Origin: Ailurus styani
Taxonomy: Eukaryota > Chordata > Mammalia > Carnivora > Ailuridae
Length of the DNA stretch: 64,000 nt
Reading direction: 5' to 3'
Assembly (NCBI GenBank): GCA_002007465.1
Contig: LNAC01000340.1
Location: forward strand, 62,001-126,000
Part shown: positions 49,399 to 61,529 of the stretch, piece by piece
Layout of the letters: the number at the start of each line of letters is the position of its first letter
Numbering within the stretch: the stretch's first letter is position 1
Program-made: the position numbers and the translations under genes
Notes under the pieces: generated by a model
Database searches by the model: none
Seen by the model: the letters and a program-made list of their open reading frames with translations, nothing else
Told to the model about the DNA's origin: nothing

Positions 49399-49732
49399 TA
49401 AATCATTTTTAAATGTATTGTTTGGTGGCATTAAGTACCAAACCACTAAGTTTTGAGGTCACAATTTTTAAATGCAGCAATAATAGCTGGAACAGGCAAG
49501 CAGCTGTGCTATATTTAGACTAGGGCACATGAAATGATTTATTACTAGAGGCTGATTTGGTACCACTTGGCTGGGCTCAGTCCGGTGTGTGCATGGGAAT
49601 ACAAGGAACGGTCTTGTGTTTGAGTATTTGCCTCTGGGTCTGTTCCCTCCGTGGGCTGCCTTCTTATGAACCAGCTGCTGTTCTATGATGGTGACTTGTG
49701 CAGACTGGACACTTGATAACTATTGTTTTTCA

Positions 49733-49916
49733 AGATTTTATTTATTTATTTGATAGGGAGGGAGAGAGAGCACAAGCAGGGGGAGGGGCACAGGGAGAGG
49801 GAGAAGCAGACTCTCCACTGAGCAGGGATCCTGACATAGGGCTCAATCCCAGAACCCTGGGATCATGACCTGAGCTGAAGACAGACACTTAATCAGCTGA
49901 GCCACCTAGGCGGCCG
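49733..49916 (-). mobile_element. CAN-SINE
   Basis: 'aagattttatttatttattt', GA body, end 'gagccacctaggcggcc'. Similar 'gataactatt' and 'gacaactatt' flank it. Confidence 0.93.
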
Positions 49917-50599
49917 ACAACTATTTGTTAAATGAATGAACAAATGAAATCCTAGACGGTGGGATAGAACTCCAGTCATCTGGGGCCTGCTAAGCTTCCA
50001 CTTGAATGCTAGGTTTATTTATGTCGGACATTTTGCCACTTCAACCCAAGTTTGAGTTCCCTTTAAAAATAAAAACCAACTGCAGTTGGCATTATTCTTT
50101 ATAACAAGAATTGAAAGCAATTGAGCTTAAATAGCTCCATTTCTAAACCTGATTCTTGGGAACACTGATGAGCATATTTGACTCAGAAAAGTCTCTTTGC
50201 CAGAGGCCAGAAAAAATGTACTTGGTTGCACATTGGGTATTCTTAGAGCTAAAGGTCCCAAAGAAGAGGACCCAGGCCCAAGCCAGGCTCTTGTTACACC
50301 CTCTAGGTCAGTGTTGTGTACAATTAGGCTCATAAACATTAGTCCTGATTGGCCGTGAGTTCTGGAAGGAAGTGAAGTCTGGGCACCCTCCTCCCTGACC
50401 ATATGAGGCTCTCTTTCCTGCCCCTCCTCCAGCCAACCCCAATAGTAGCTGATGAAGAGTGGAAGGAATAACGAGATCGTTACCAGTTACCAAGTGCCGG
50501 GGACTTGTACCACAAACAGATTTCCCAGTGACAAAATCAGGTATGCAGAAATGTCACTTTGTTTTTCTAGGCGTGAATTTCATTTCCATTTCTGTGAGA

Positions 50600-50700
50600 A
50601 CAGGAACCATGAGGGTTTGTTACCGTAGAAGAGCCAACACCTAGCATGGTGTCTGGCATGATGAATGGTCATAAAAGTTGAATAAATGAATGATATCAGA
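50600..50700 (+). repeat. L2/MIR-like 3' end
   Basis: 'agcatggtgtctggcatgat' then 'aagttgaataaatgaatgat'. Confidence 0.55.
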
Positions 50701-50816
50701 GTTCTAAACTGAAGTCCAGAGACATCAGGCAACTTTCCCAGGGTCACATAGTAAATGATAAGACACTGTCCTGGCTCCTAGCACAGAATCCTTTCCTCTA
50801 TGCCAATGTTTTCTGG

Positions 50817-50855
50817 TTCGTTCGTTCATTCATTCATTCATTCATTCATTCATTC
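50817..50855. repeat. (TTCA)n/(ATTC)n microsatellite
   Basis: About nine TTCA/TTCG units in a row. Confidence 0.95.
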
Positions 50856-52418
50856 TTCTGTCAGGACTCTTGGATGTGAGTGGGGTAACTCTAATTGCCT
50901 TAGACAAGAAATGGAAATTATCTGCTCAAATGATTCAAGAATCCAGTGACAGAAACAGCTTCCGACTGAGGTGGATTCAGACTTGAAGCATGTCACCAGG
51001 ATCTGACCTCTCTCATCCTGTCTCGGCTTCAACAGTGTTGGCTAATCCTAGGCATTCAGCAGCTTCAAGCCTGCCTCATCCTTGCTTCTTGCAGCCTGAG
51101 CAGAAGAGCACTTGCTTTTATCCCCACCTCTGTCTCCTTTGTCTCCTTGGTCCTGGAGCAGTCACTTGCCCATTCCTGAGCCAGTAAGTGTGCTCGGGAG
51201 AAAGTGATGTTTTGCTTGGTTGGGCCTGACCTGTGTGTCCAGCTCTGGAACTGGGCAGGGAGTGAGCTCTTACATGGAGCACACGGGTGAGAGCAGGGAA
51301 GGGAGCGTGCCCTAGAAGAAAATTGGGGTGCTGCGATCAGGCGTGGCTGGTGAGAAAGGACTGCTGCTCACAATACTCAGCAAATGTTCTCCTTGCTACC
51401 TTTGTGCAGAGTTCTGTTTGGGAGACAGGGAGCTACAGAGGTGAGTATGTCCCAGGAGCTTCTACTCTAATGGAGGGTCAGAGCTATAAGTCAAAAGAAA
51501 ACCAAATAAAATTAATCGAATGCAGTTACAGCATCCTAACTGGGGACTCACTCAACAGCTCACTGTGCAGCTGCAGGAAGACAGCCGAGGTTTCTGACCC
51601 CTTAGCTTCCACCAGAAACCGTGTTCCTGGAAGCGCAGCCTCATCTGCGATTTGATTGAGAGCCTCATGCCACCACCATGTCTTCCTCTTAGACATCCCC
51701 CCCCCAGGTTCAAGGAGAAGTTTTATGGTCTTCCCTAGCTTCTGGGTAGGGGAATGTTTATCTTAAAGTGAAACTTCCATCCCATACGCTTTCCAGCTCA
51801 AGTTCTGCCTTGGTTTTCGGCTCCAGGCTCTTACAAGATGACCAGCTGTGTGGTCCTGGGGTCACAGTCCCAGACGTGGGGCTCACGCAGTGTGAACAAG
51901 GGGAAGACAGGCAGAAAAGCGGGTGGGGAGACAGATGGTGCCCAGTCTTGAAGTTTATGGAAGGGAGGCTGGCTGTGATTAGTGGGGGTGCAGCAGACGA
52001 ATGATGTGATCTAACTTGTTCTCATGTCATTTGATCTCCTGTGTGAAATGCACGTCGGGGGCAGAGTGACTGAGGGAGAACGGCTGGCGGGATTGTTATG
52101 GCTAATCTAGGGGAGATGATGTGATACGGATTGGAGGGTGGCTGGCTCTGGGATCCAGGGAAGTGGGGGAAATACACCATCTCCTGCTGGGAAGGTCTGT
52201 AAAGGATTTGTGGCCATATGTAGTCTACCACAGATGAGGAGACTGAGGTCTGAATGAGAATGTGACTGACCCATGACCACACATCATGGTAGGCTCAGAG
52301 CCTGGGCCTCCCGACATTAGCCCACAAGGTTCCATCTACATGTACAGAGCCTCTCTCGGAAGGGGAGGCAGAAATGACTGAACGCTTTCGCCTAATCTAC
52401 CTATCATGAAATCAGTCT

Positions 52419-52602
52419 TGGGGTGCCTGGGTGTCTCGTTCAGTTGAGCATTTGACTCTTGGTTTCAGCTCAGGTCATGATCTCAGGGTTGTGGGATCGA
52501 GCCCCATGTTGGGCTCCTCGCTCAGTTTAGAGTCTGTTTGAGATTCTCTCTCTCCCTCTGGCCCTCCCCCCTGCCTCCAATCAATAAATAAATCTTAAAA
52601 AA
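52419..52602 (+). mobile_element. CAN-SINE
   Basis: 'tggggtgcctgggtgtctcg' head, CT body, A-tail. aaatcagtct at 52409-52418 and 52603-52612. Confidence 0.94.
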
Positions 52603-53089
52603 AAATCAGTCTCATTCTTACGATTTCGAGCCCCACCTTGGTGGCACTAACAGAGATTTCTGGGGGGACAGCAAATAGGAGCCAACTGTTGACAAGAAGT
52701 AGAGAAAGTATGTGTGGGCAAAGGTTTTGACTTGCCCTTTCAGGACGCCAAGGGACAAAGGACTTGGCTTTATTTTAAAAAGATCCTGAAGAGGCGTTTT
52801 GGGTCCCTTCATCCGGCAACACGTAGTAGTCAGCGCCGAGGGTAGGCTAACCACACTGGTCACGTGTTTGTCTCCTCCACTAGACTGTGTCTGGTCCCTC
52901 TCAGTGTTCCCAGAGCGTGGTGGGAAATACATGCCAAATCCATATTTTGGGAAGAAATCTGGGCCCCTCCTGAGGATGGAGTGAGTGGAAGGATAAAGTT
53001 CTTGCCTGTCTGTGAGGTTCATTACAGAAGCAGAGATGTTGTCAGATTCTAATTACAGTGTTCATAGCTACAGTGCTCTCCGGAAATCA

Positions 53090-53145
53090 ATTCTACACTG
53101 TATGTTAATGAACTTGAATTTAAATTAAAAAAATTAAAAAAATAG
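53090..53145 (+). mobile_element. L1 3'-terminal scrap
   Basis: 'actgtatgttaatgaacttg' then 'aatttaaatt' plus an A-rich tail matches the L1 3' end at about 36325-36363. Confidence 0.7.
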
Positions 53146-53164
53146 AACTACAGTGTTTACTGTT

Positions 53165-53230
53165 GTATCACGTGTCATGCATAGAGTAGGTGCTTAGTAA
53201 ATATTTATTGAATGAGTGAGTGAATGAATG
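53165..53230 (+). repeat. MIR 3'-end-like fragment
   Basis: 'catagagtaggtgcttagta' then 'aatatttattgaatgagtga'. Confidence 0.6.
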
Positions 53231-53544
53231 TCTCTGTTCAGTCCCTCGCTTAAGAGCCAAATTCACGCTCTAATCTAGAAAAAGGTTGGGGCTCCGTGAA
53301 TGCTGAAGTGTGGCTCCACCTAGTGGACACTCTGGGGTTATGCTTGGAATATAAACCCCTTTCCCCGCTTTTTCTGAACTATTTAGCTTCTGATGGCTTA
53401 TCCCCACTGCACCCAGTTTGGCACAGCCCCCCAAGCATGACCGCATAGCCCTGCAGGTAAGAGAAGCCTATCTGGAGCTTTGAAATGGGCAATTCGAGAA
53501 AGACACTGTTAGGTGCCGGAGGGGGCTGGATAGATGAAATGGTT

Positions 53545-53700
53545 TAGAGCAGCTGATGTGTAGGGAACACTGGACCAGGTATTCAGAGGCCTGTCGGTGC
53601 TTTGCTGTGTGGCCTTGGGCAACACACTTGCTCTCTCTGAGCTTCAGTTTTATCATCGCAATGCTGTGTGCCGCTGGTGTTCTTGGGCTAATGCTCAGAC
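53545..53700 (+). repeat. MIR
   Basis: 'gctgtgtggccttgggcaac' then 'ctctgagcttcagttttatc' is the MIR core. Confidence 0.7.
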
Positions 53701-53888
53701 CCTTACACAGCCTCACTGGACGTGGGGAGGCCACCAGGCCCGATTACAGCTGAGGAAAGTGGCTTTAGATTAAGCAACGAGCTCAAGACCTCACAGCGAA
53801 GGGTCCGAACCAGGATTAGAATTCCGATCTGGGCGACTCTAACGCCTGTCCTGTTGGCATTGCCCTGTACCTCCTCGAGATGCTTTCT

Positions 53889-54093
53889 TTTCTTTCTTTC
53901 TTTTTTAAGATTTTATTTATTAGACACAGAGAGAGAGAGCACAAGTAGGCAGAGAGGCAGGCAGAGAGAGAGGAGGAAGCAGGCTCCCCGCTGAGCTGGG
54001 AGCCCGATGCGGGCCTCGATCCCAGGACCCTGAGATCATGACCCGAGCCGAAGGCAGAGGCTTTAACCCACTGAGCCCCCCAGGCACCCCTCA
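53889..54093 (-). mobile_element. CAN-SINE
   Basis: Complete reverse copy. agatgctttct is exact at 53878-53888 and 54094-54104. Confidence 0.96.
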
Positions 54094-54328
54094 AGATGCT
54101 TTCTAAAGCCCTTTTACGGTAACACACGACTTCTTCTCTCCCTTTGAGGGGCTGTCGATTGAGAGTTACAGGTGTGGTCTCTGGCGTCAAACTCCCTCGA
54201 TTTTACCTACATAGCTGACTCTACTCACGGACCTCCTGATAAGGTATATGAACTTGGCCATCACTTCATTTCTATTTTGGTTTTCCCACCTGTCAGATGA
54301 GATTAAAACAACAAAGGGTTGCAGTTAT

Positions 54329-54376
54329 ATGTGTGTGTACGTGTGTGTATACACACACGTGCACACACACACACTC
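54329..54376. repeat. (TG)n facing (CA)n, inverted dinucleotide repeat
   Basis: TG units, a central 'gtatac', then CA units: the two halves are complementary and could form a hairpin or Z-DNA. Confidence 0.95.
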
Positions 54377-55075
54377 AGATTACTACCCAGGACATCCAAT
54401 AAGTAATTGTATGTTTTAACTACTATTTTTTGCCTTTGGACTTTTGCTGCTTCTTATGACATAGCCTCACATAGCTGTACATTTAGATCTTTAATATTTT
54501 TCCAAGTAAGCCCTATTCATGGTCACAGGGACACACCAGCAGGACTCAAGAAAGGAAAACCCTCACTGTGCACTCTCCGGGTTGGATTCCATTACAGGAT
54601 GACCCTGCCTGTAGGGCACAATGAATGAATATGTGAAGCATAGAGACATTGCAATTATATTGTGATTGGTATGTGCATATTGCTTCCATTCTTTGGGGGT
54701 AGAAGTATTAATTTCTTATTTGCAAAAATTTAAAATGAATTGAAATTTTTATCTTATTTGTGTCTTCATTTTTTACACCTGGAGCTTCCAAAACAGATGT
54801 GACCTGGGTTTCTCTTGGCCCTCCAGAGGCCTGATCTATGCCAAAGTAGCAGGACTGGGAAACATTAAACCTCAGAAATGCTCTGGAAGATAAAACATGA
54901 ATGAGTGTACTCTGCTGTCCGAGGAAGCCCATGATGACTCGGCTGAATGTGGTTGACCTTGGGTTTAGCCTTGGCCCGAGGCAGGGTGGGGTGGGGTGCG
55001 GTGGGTGCAGAGAATCTGAGCTCATTGCTAGAGACTGTTCCTGTTGATTTTCCTGTGATTCAAGAACCTATGGGG

Positions 55076-55255
55076 GGGCACCTGGGTGGCTCAGTCGTTA
55101 AGCATCTGCCTTCAGCTCAGGTCATGATCCCAGGGTCCTGGGATCGAGCCCTGCATTGGGCTCCCTGCTCGGCGGGAAGCCTGCTTCTCCCTCTCCCTCT
55201 GCTTGTGTTCCTTCTCTTGCTGTGTCTCTGTCAAACAGATTAAAAAGAAAAAAAA
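55076..55255 (+). mobile_element. CAN-SINE with target-site duplication
   Basis: Head 'gggcacctgggtggctcagt', A-rich tail. aagaacctatgggg is exact at 55062-55075 and 55256-55269. Confidence 0.96.
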
Positions 55256-55335
55256 AAGAACCTATGGGGAAGAAATTCCTTCCATACTATCATGCTGTGC
55301 AGTGAGTGGAGACCCAAACCTGTCTCCCTGGAACA

Positions 55336-55560
55336 GAGCTTCTCCACTTTGGCACTGGTGACACGGGGGCTAGATAATTCTGCAATGCCGAGCCTGCCCG
55401 GGCATTGTGGGATGGTTAGCAGCATCCTGGCCTCTGCCCACTGGATGCCAGGAGCATCTCTCTCCCTCAGTTGGGACAACTACAAATGTCACCAGACGTT
55501 GACAAATGCTCCCAGGGGCAAAATCCTTCCCCCACCCCACCCCCACCCCACGCCATAGTG
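55336..55560 (+). mobile_element. MER20-like hAT element
   Basis: 'ggcactggtgacacgggggc', 'attgtgggatggttagcagc', 'ggcctctgcccactggatgc' and 'gttgacaaatgctcccaggg' follow the MER20 consensus in order and nearly full length. MER20 copies are known to act as regulatory elements in some eutherian tissues; activity here is unknown. Confidence 0.85.
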
Positions 55561-55829
55561 TCCCAGGCAGGTGGTTTGCTAAACCAAGTCCCAATCATGG
55601 GGTTCGTGCCCCTGGTCAGAGATTCTTGGTGAAGGACATGATGATGGTTTGTGCACAGAGGTAGCTGAAGTGGAAGGTCGTCCTTGAATTTTCTAGATAA
55701 TTGATCCATTCTCCTTCAGCATTGGAGGCAAAGCCTTGGTCTCCCGGGGATGAAAAGGTCGTGTTTCATTAATAGGGATATAGTGACATAACCCAAAGGG
55801 CTGGAATCCTAGGAGTTAGGGGCTCTCTG

Positions 55830-56090
55830 TAAAAATTATACTTTCTTGTTCTAACTTTCATGTCTCAAATACATTTCTAAGGAAGCCGTTTCTGACTGCC
55901 ACAGGCTCCCCGAGCTCACACATCCTCTTTCAAGCCTTTACAATTCTTTCCTTCAATCCTCTTCTGCAACCTGCCCATAGTGGCCTGTCTGCCCCACTTG
56001 GGACACAAGCAGCTTTTGGCAAACCTCGTGCATGTGTATGCAGCTTATTATAGACAGCCCTTAACTTTCTGTGTCATTTTTCCCAAGAGT
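55830..56090 (+). repeat. L2-like fragment
   Basis: 'ggaagccgtttctgactgcc' and 'gtgtatgcagcttattatag' resemble L2 3' sequence. Diverged. Confidence 0.45.
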
Positions 56091-56099
56091 GGGATGATT

Positions 56100-57390
56100 T
56101 TTATCTAATGCTTGATAAAGAAGCTAATTCCTAAATCTGTCCGCGGAAACAGGTGGCTGGAAAGTGTGATTGTGTACACAGCGTTCTAAGGCTTCGGACA
56201 CAACGTCCCCCCTGGTGAGCCACAGCAGGAAAGAGGTGGGTAAGGTAATTTACTAGACATTCACAGCAGGCAGGAAAAGCATCTCCCACCTGTAGCCAGG
56301 GGAGAAATTACAGGCAGGAGAAGGGTGCACAGTCGACTCTCCGAGACGCTCAGGGAGTGTGGCGGTCTTAAAATGACGCAATGCAGCCGATTGAATCAAA
56401 CACCCTAAGGGTCTTCTCCCGCATCCCCACCCCGCTCTGCCCCCCAAGTCCTCACCACAGACAGATCACCTTTCCAGGCACGTTCGCGGTGTCCTTAGAC
56501 AGAAGGGCTTGATGCACTCCCAGCAGCCTGCCCTTCTCCGACTCTAGGAGCTCGGCATTCGCCTGGGCCGCTGGTGAAGAGGCAGATTCCAGGGCACTAG
56601 GGATGGGGTAAGGGGTCAGATTCGGCATTCCCAACAGATGCCCCATGAGCTCGATGCGACTGTCTGTGAACCCCACTTGGAGAGGCAAGGGAAGGGAGCA
56701 TTTCTTTTAGGAAAAGCTATCAACCCCAAGCAGTGGAGGAATGGTGGGGGAGCAGAGGAAGCATCGGACTTGCCCTGAGATGCCAACAATACCGGGGTTT
56801 CAGGAGGAGGCATGGGGCTGGTCCCGGAACTGGGTTCCAGTCTCTGCGGTGCCGTTTCTGTCCTTTGAAATAGAAGAGGCCCCCGAAGGAGCAGCAGCTG
56901 GGCTGTAACCTCCTAGTTGGACAATGAAACGACTTTACCCAACCAGAAAACTCCTCAGGTCACGGCCAGTCCTACCCACCGTCTACCACTCTGCTTGAAC
57001 ACAAGCGTGGGATGATGGACACTGACAAACCCGAAACGAGGCCAGACCGCCCTCCTCAAGGCTGTTGTTCCTGAAAGCTCCTCAGGCAACCTTCCTTCCA
57101 GCTCAGCCTGAGCCCACAGCCACACCATAGGATGTTCAGTGTCCTGACGGCCCGCTGCCTTGACAACACCAACCAGGAGTTACCTGTCTTCTGGTTTTAC
57201 CAACGCAAAACAAGACAACAAAACCCATGCACGTCCTGGGCTTTCTCAGTCTGCCCTTGGGCTCTGGTCCCCTGACTACAGATGTTTTGAAGGTGAAGAT
57301 GCTGTGTGTACTGTCTGAAATGGGAGCAGACAGAACTAGGTTGCAGGTCAAACTAGCCCATTAAAAAAAAAAAAAAAACTATGACAAGCC
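56100..57390. other. Single-copy intergenic DNA, no gene recognised
   Basis: Moderately GC-rich, no repeat signature. Small frames show no family resemblance. A regulatory role cannot be judged from sequence alone. Confidence 0.4.
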
Positions 57391-57391
57391 C

Positions 57392-57585
57392 GGGGTGCCT
57401 GGGTGGCACAGTGGGTTGAGCATCTGACTCCTGGTTTCGGCTCAGGTCGTGATCTCAGGGTGGTTAGATCGAGCCCTGCACGGGGCTCTGTGCTCAGTGG
57501 GGAGTCGGCTTGAGTTTGTCCCTCTCCCTCTACCCTCCCCCACATGTGCTCTAAAATCAGTCAATCAATCAATCTTAAAAAATCA
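57392..57585 (+). mobile_element. CAN-SINE
   Basis: 'ggggtgcctgggtggcacag' head, CT body, 'aatcaatcaatcaatctta' tail. Confidence 0.92.
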
Positions 57586-57589
57586 AACA

Positions 57590-58730
57590 AAACTCAACAA
57601 CTATGAAAAACTAGAATGCCCAGGTAAGCTGGAATTTCTGGTGGCTTATTTTTTGGCACTTCTGCAAGCTTACTGCTAAAAGCAAAATTTGTTTTTCTAG
57701 TGCCCATGGCAGCAGAAAGCAAAGGAAACTCTTGTCCTCCACATGGAGGCCCAGAGCAGCAGCCCAGTGGATGGGCAGCAGGCCCGGGGCCCGGGGTCCA
57801 CTGTCTTCCCCCTTGGAAGGGAATGAAGGGCCTTCCCTTCCCTCTTTCCCAAAGCTCTGTGAAGCAGTTGAGCCTTTGGAGTCTTTCTCAGCTTTACAGA
57901 GGGACTAAGACCCAAACCTCCCAAATTCAGATTGTTCCCTGGGTCTGGAAAGAGAAACAAGCCACACCCGCTCCCCACATCCCTTGAGTGGCTGAGGACA
58001 AGTCCTACAGGCCAGGAGGGGCCTCTTTGGTCTGCGCTCCTGGGTCAGCGATGCCCATCACCGAGTCGCTGTTTGGGGATGAAATCAGCCATTAGAGAAC
58101 TTTTCCCAGATGCTTCCTCTACTTATGAGCATGGCTGAGGACCCGGTGGGTGGGACCTTGGCCTAATAAGAGCCAAAAATCTGAAATGGGGAAGGTGTGG
58201 GCTCAGAGGCATAATGGGTTAACCATGTCTCCTGTCTGACGCATGGCCTTGCAGAGCATGACCTCGACTATCAGTGTGACCTTGGGCCCATCTGCCCAAG
58301 AGGTGACAGGGTGGGGAGTCATAAGGATAGTGGTCCATTCACACCAGAGTTGGCCTGGCAACAGCTCTGTCCCCAGGCTGGGTCTGTGTGTCAGGAAGCA
58401 CCCTGAGGGACCCCAGCATCCTCACCTCTGTCCCCAGTGACGGTCAGTACCCACTGAGGATTGGTCCATCTGAACTGACCCTTTATACCACTCAACACTC
58501 CTGTCTCACCCAAACAAAACTCACAAACAAAAAATTGCATCCAGAGGAAGCTGACCTTGGCATAACAGCTCATCACGAATACACGTGATTAACCTTCGCC
58601 TGACCTCAGAAGGCTTTTTCTTCATCTTCTGAACGGCTATCTGAATGGTCATTTTTTTTTAAAACAGCAGAGAGGAGAGAAGGATCTTTTCCCCACCTCC
58701 ACTGAAGGGAGACATTTTATTTTTATTTAT
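57590..58730. other. Single-copy intergenic DNA, no gene recognised
   Basis: No repeat signature is recognised. Short frames overlap on both strands without splice context. Confidence 0.4.
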
Positions 58731-58734
58731 TTTT

Positions 58735-58848
58735 AATTTTTAATTTATTTTTTATATTTTTAAAGATTTAAAACCCAACATGGGGCTCAAACCCACAACC
58801 CTGAAATCAAGAGTTGCATGCTCTGCCGACTGAGCCTGCCAGGAGCCC
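58735..58848 (-). mobile_element. Old tRNA-SINE fragment
   Basis: 'aaacccaacatggggctcaa', 'acccacaaccctgaaatcaa' and the end 'gcctgccaggagccc'. An A/T-rich tail precedes it. Confidence 0.82.
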
Positions 58849-58929
58849 TGAAAGGAGGCATTTTAAACAAAGAGCGTGGTGGAGAATAAGAGCTTGCTTA
58901 GAAGTCAAACAAAGAGTGTGACAAAGTCT

Positions 58930-59105
58930 GCACCTACATTCCAGCGCTGCGCACACTTTTAGCCTTGCTGTCTGCACCTCAGTTTCCCTATCTGTAAAAT
59001 GGGACTACAAATCCCCCTCAGGCGTGACGGTGAGGATGGAGATAATGTATATAAAGCACTCGGTCCAGTGTCTGTGGCAGGATAAATGCTCGATAAACAT
59101 TAGAT
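58930..59105 (+). repeat. MIR
   Basis: 'cacctcagtttccctatctg', 'taaaatgggactacaa' and 'aaatgctcgataaacattag' give an almost complete MIR. Confidence 0.8.
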
Positions 59106-59109
59106 CTCA

Positions 59110-60780
59110 CTGTGATGAGTCAGAGCCATGTTGGATTTTTACTTGTTTTCATATTTCTATACATTGCAGGGGTCTCTCCTTGGCAGGTACACACAGGATT
59201 GAGCTGTGGTGGCCCTTCATCGGTCAGGAGAGCATTCTCTAAATCCTTCCAGGCCATTTTCTATGCTCAGAGGTGTAAAAGAGGACACAAGATATAGAGG
59301 GATGAGAAATGCACCCCTTGCTGGTACACTGGAAATGCCATTTCAGCCACAGGGAAGCATCTTCGAAGCAGCACACAGAGGCACGATCCTTGAGCATTGT
59401 TTCCATCGCCCCTGGGATGAAATGTGACAACCGGCTGACAGTCACCTAGTGAGATTCCGTACCTGAGAGCTCTGAGCAGCCGATGAACACAAGGAGATGA
59501 ACACAAGTCCCCTGGGGGCTCCAGGGAGTGAGGCTGTCAAGGGAGTGTCATGAATTAAGCTGGACCTCGGTGGGTGACCCCTGGAACTCCACAGTACGGT
59601 AGGAGGGGAGCCCGGAGGCGGCCCTGGGCAGGATGCTGAGAGAGCCAGTGCTGCCTGCGGGACCTGATGCTGGGGGCGCCATGGATTGAGCCAATCAGTG
59701 ACGTGGGAGCCAATCAGCCAGCTTCCCTCTTGCTTCCCCCTGCTTGGTAGATGAGGTGTGCTGCATGGTGACAGAGCCCTACCCCCCCCTCCACCTGCCA
59801 TCGCTTCAATCGTGCCTCTCCCTCACCTGCTGTGTCAATGCAGCGGCATCCCCATTATGGAGAAGGGAAGACTGAGGCTGGCCTGCCCCCATGGCCGAAC
59901 TGACACAAGACTCCTGGTTTTTCTCTGTTGACTCTGGTTTTAAAAATGCACAATGGATGCGGCGTTGACATGTGCAATTTCCCAGACCTGGGTTTCATTC
60001 TACTCTCAGAAATGGCCCTCCCCTAACTTGATTGCTTTACTGAAATCCATTTTTCCCCCTTTATAAAAAGAAGTCCCATTTTTCAGTAACTGAATTGCTG
60101 CTAGCTACTTTTTCTCTTTCCAGCTGGTGAGGTTTCGTAGACCATTTCTCTTCCTCCTATATTAGATAAGTAAGAGTAATGAATTGATCTGCTGCCTCAC
60201 TAACATGATGAGGATAAATGGGGTGGCAGGCTTTAATAAAATGTAGCACTGACAAAAAATGAAGGCAGGGAGGTCATTACAAATTCTACATAAGATATAT
60301 CAAGATGGATCGGTTTTCTGAGGCCAAATAGATGATTAATATCAGAAGGAGAGAACTGATAATGACAATATCTCTGAGTCACAAGGGACCTTTAAATTCT
60401 ACCCCCCCCATTTATTGCTTGAATCTCTAACAAGTGGTGGACCAGCATTTTCTTGAATGCTCCCTGTGATGGGGAACTCACTGCCCCTGTATCAGCTCAT
60501 TCCGTCTTTAGAAAGCTTTGCTCTGACTTTTAAAAGTTCTTATTCATACCCAAGTCTTCCCTTCTATGATCCAAACATCCCAGTTCCTTTAGCTGCTCTT
60601 TCATCATCTGGTTACTTTCTTCTGATAAGTTTGTGACCTTCAACAAGAATAGGGGACATCTGTCATGTTCATGGCCACCCATCATCTTTCTCCATAGAAG
60701 TCCCCTGGGATCCATCCTGTCCCCCAAAGGCAGCAGTAAGAACTGAAACACCCACACCACCCTCCACCCTCCAGCTAAGC
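59110..60780. other. Intergenic DNA with a possible L3/CR1-like relic
   Basis: 'tgatggggaactcactgccc' at about 60470 followed by 'gctcattccgtctttagaaa' resembles an ancient L3/CR1-type element (about 60360-60560). The rest is single-copy, with no exon seen. Confidence 0.4.
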
Positions 60781-60784
60781 ACAG

Positions 60785-61235
60785 TCACGTGACGAAGGTT
60801 CTGCCTGTTGGTGGTGCTGGAATGAGTGATTCTGAAGGGGACACCAGGAGGGAATGGGAGCTTCTGTTTTGTGGTTCAAGTGGAGTCCGAGGCCTTGAGT
60901 TTTGCTGGGTTTGCAGGTTAAGTCCTGTGGCAGGAGTGGCGTTGGTGCCTGTGGCTGTAGTTGTCATGGAAATCAAGTCCTCTGTCACGTTGGAGCTGCC
61001 ATTACTGACTTCGCCCTTCATAGTATTTGGTGGCAGCAGAGGCAGCAAGGAATTCTTCAGGCCTTTCCTACGTCATGGCTTGTAAGTCATCCCTAAAAGT
61101 TCTGCCTTTCAAATGCTTTCTCTAGCCCATCAACAAGTGTCTGAATTGTCTAATATCTTTGAGTAAATCCCCTTTCTTCTTAAATTAGCCAGAGTTGCTT
61201 GTTGCTAGGGACCCTGACTCATGCAGGCCCTGAAC
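60785..61235 (+). mobile_element. Possible LTR-like element
   Basis: The end 'gagtaaatcccctttcttct' then 'taaattagccagagttgctt' and 'ggaccctgactcatgcagg' resembles the 3' end of ERVL-type LTRs. The upstream part is unclassified. Non-coding as seen. Confidence 0.35.
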
Positions 61236-61299
61236 CGAATGCACAACTCCAGGATGGATCTCTTCAGTGCAAAGAGGAGCATCATCACCTCCTCATTCT

Positions 61300-61509
61300 T
61301 TTTTTTCTTTTTTTTTTTTTTTAAGATTTTATTTATTTATTTCACAGAGGGAGAGAGATCACAAGGAGGCAGAGAGGCAGGCAGAGAGAGAGGGGGAAGC
61401 AGGCTCCCCGGTGAGCAGGGAGCCCGATGCGGGCCTCGATCCCAGGACCCTGAGATCATGACCTGAGCCGAAAGCAGAGGCATTAACCCACTGAGCCACC
61501 CAGGCGCCC
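61300..61509 (-). mobile_element. CAN-SINE with perfect target-site duplication
   Basis: Complete reverse copy. atcacctcctcattct is exact at 61284-61299 and 61511-61526. Confidence 0.97.
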
Positions 61510-61529
61510 AATCACCTCCTCATTCTAAT

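Larger units (their letters stand above)
48302..49492 (+). mobile_element. MaLR (MLT1-like) LTR split by SINEs
   Basis: 'cccccatcaaaacatggagt' and 'tctgggtaggtttatgacta' open it. 'cactgtgccctgccccaaat', 'ctagaatctgtgagcttcat' and 'aaccactaagttttgaggtc' close it. This is the MaLR LTR pattern, interrupted by a nested SINE pair and by the SINE at 49206-49398. Non-coding. Confidence 0.8.
49920..52418. other. Mostly single-copy intergenic DNA
   Basis: No exon is recognised. Weak L2/MIR relics occur (for example about 50600-50700 and 52225-52300). Short frames on both strands are chance. The CpG content is ordinary. Confidence 0.5.
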
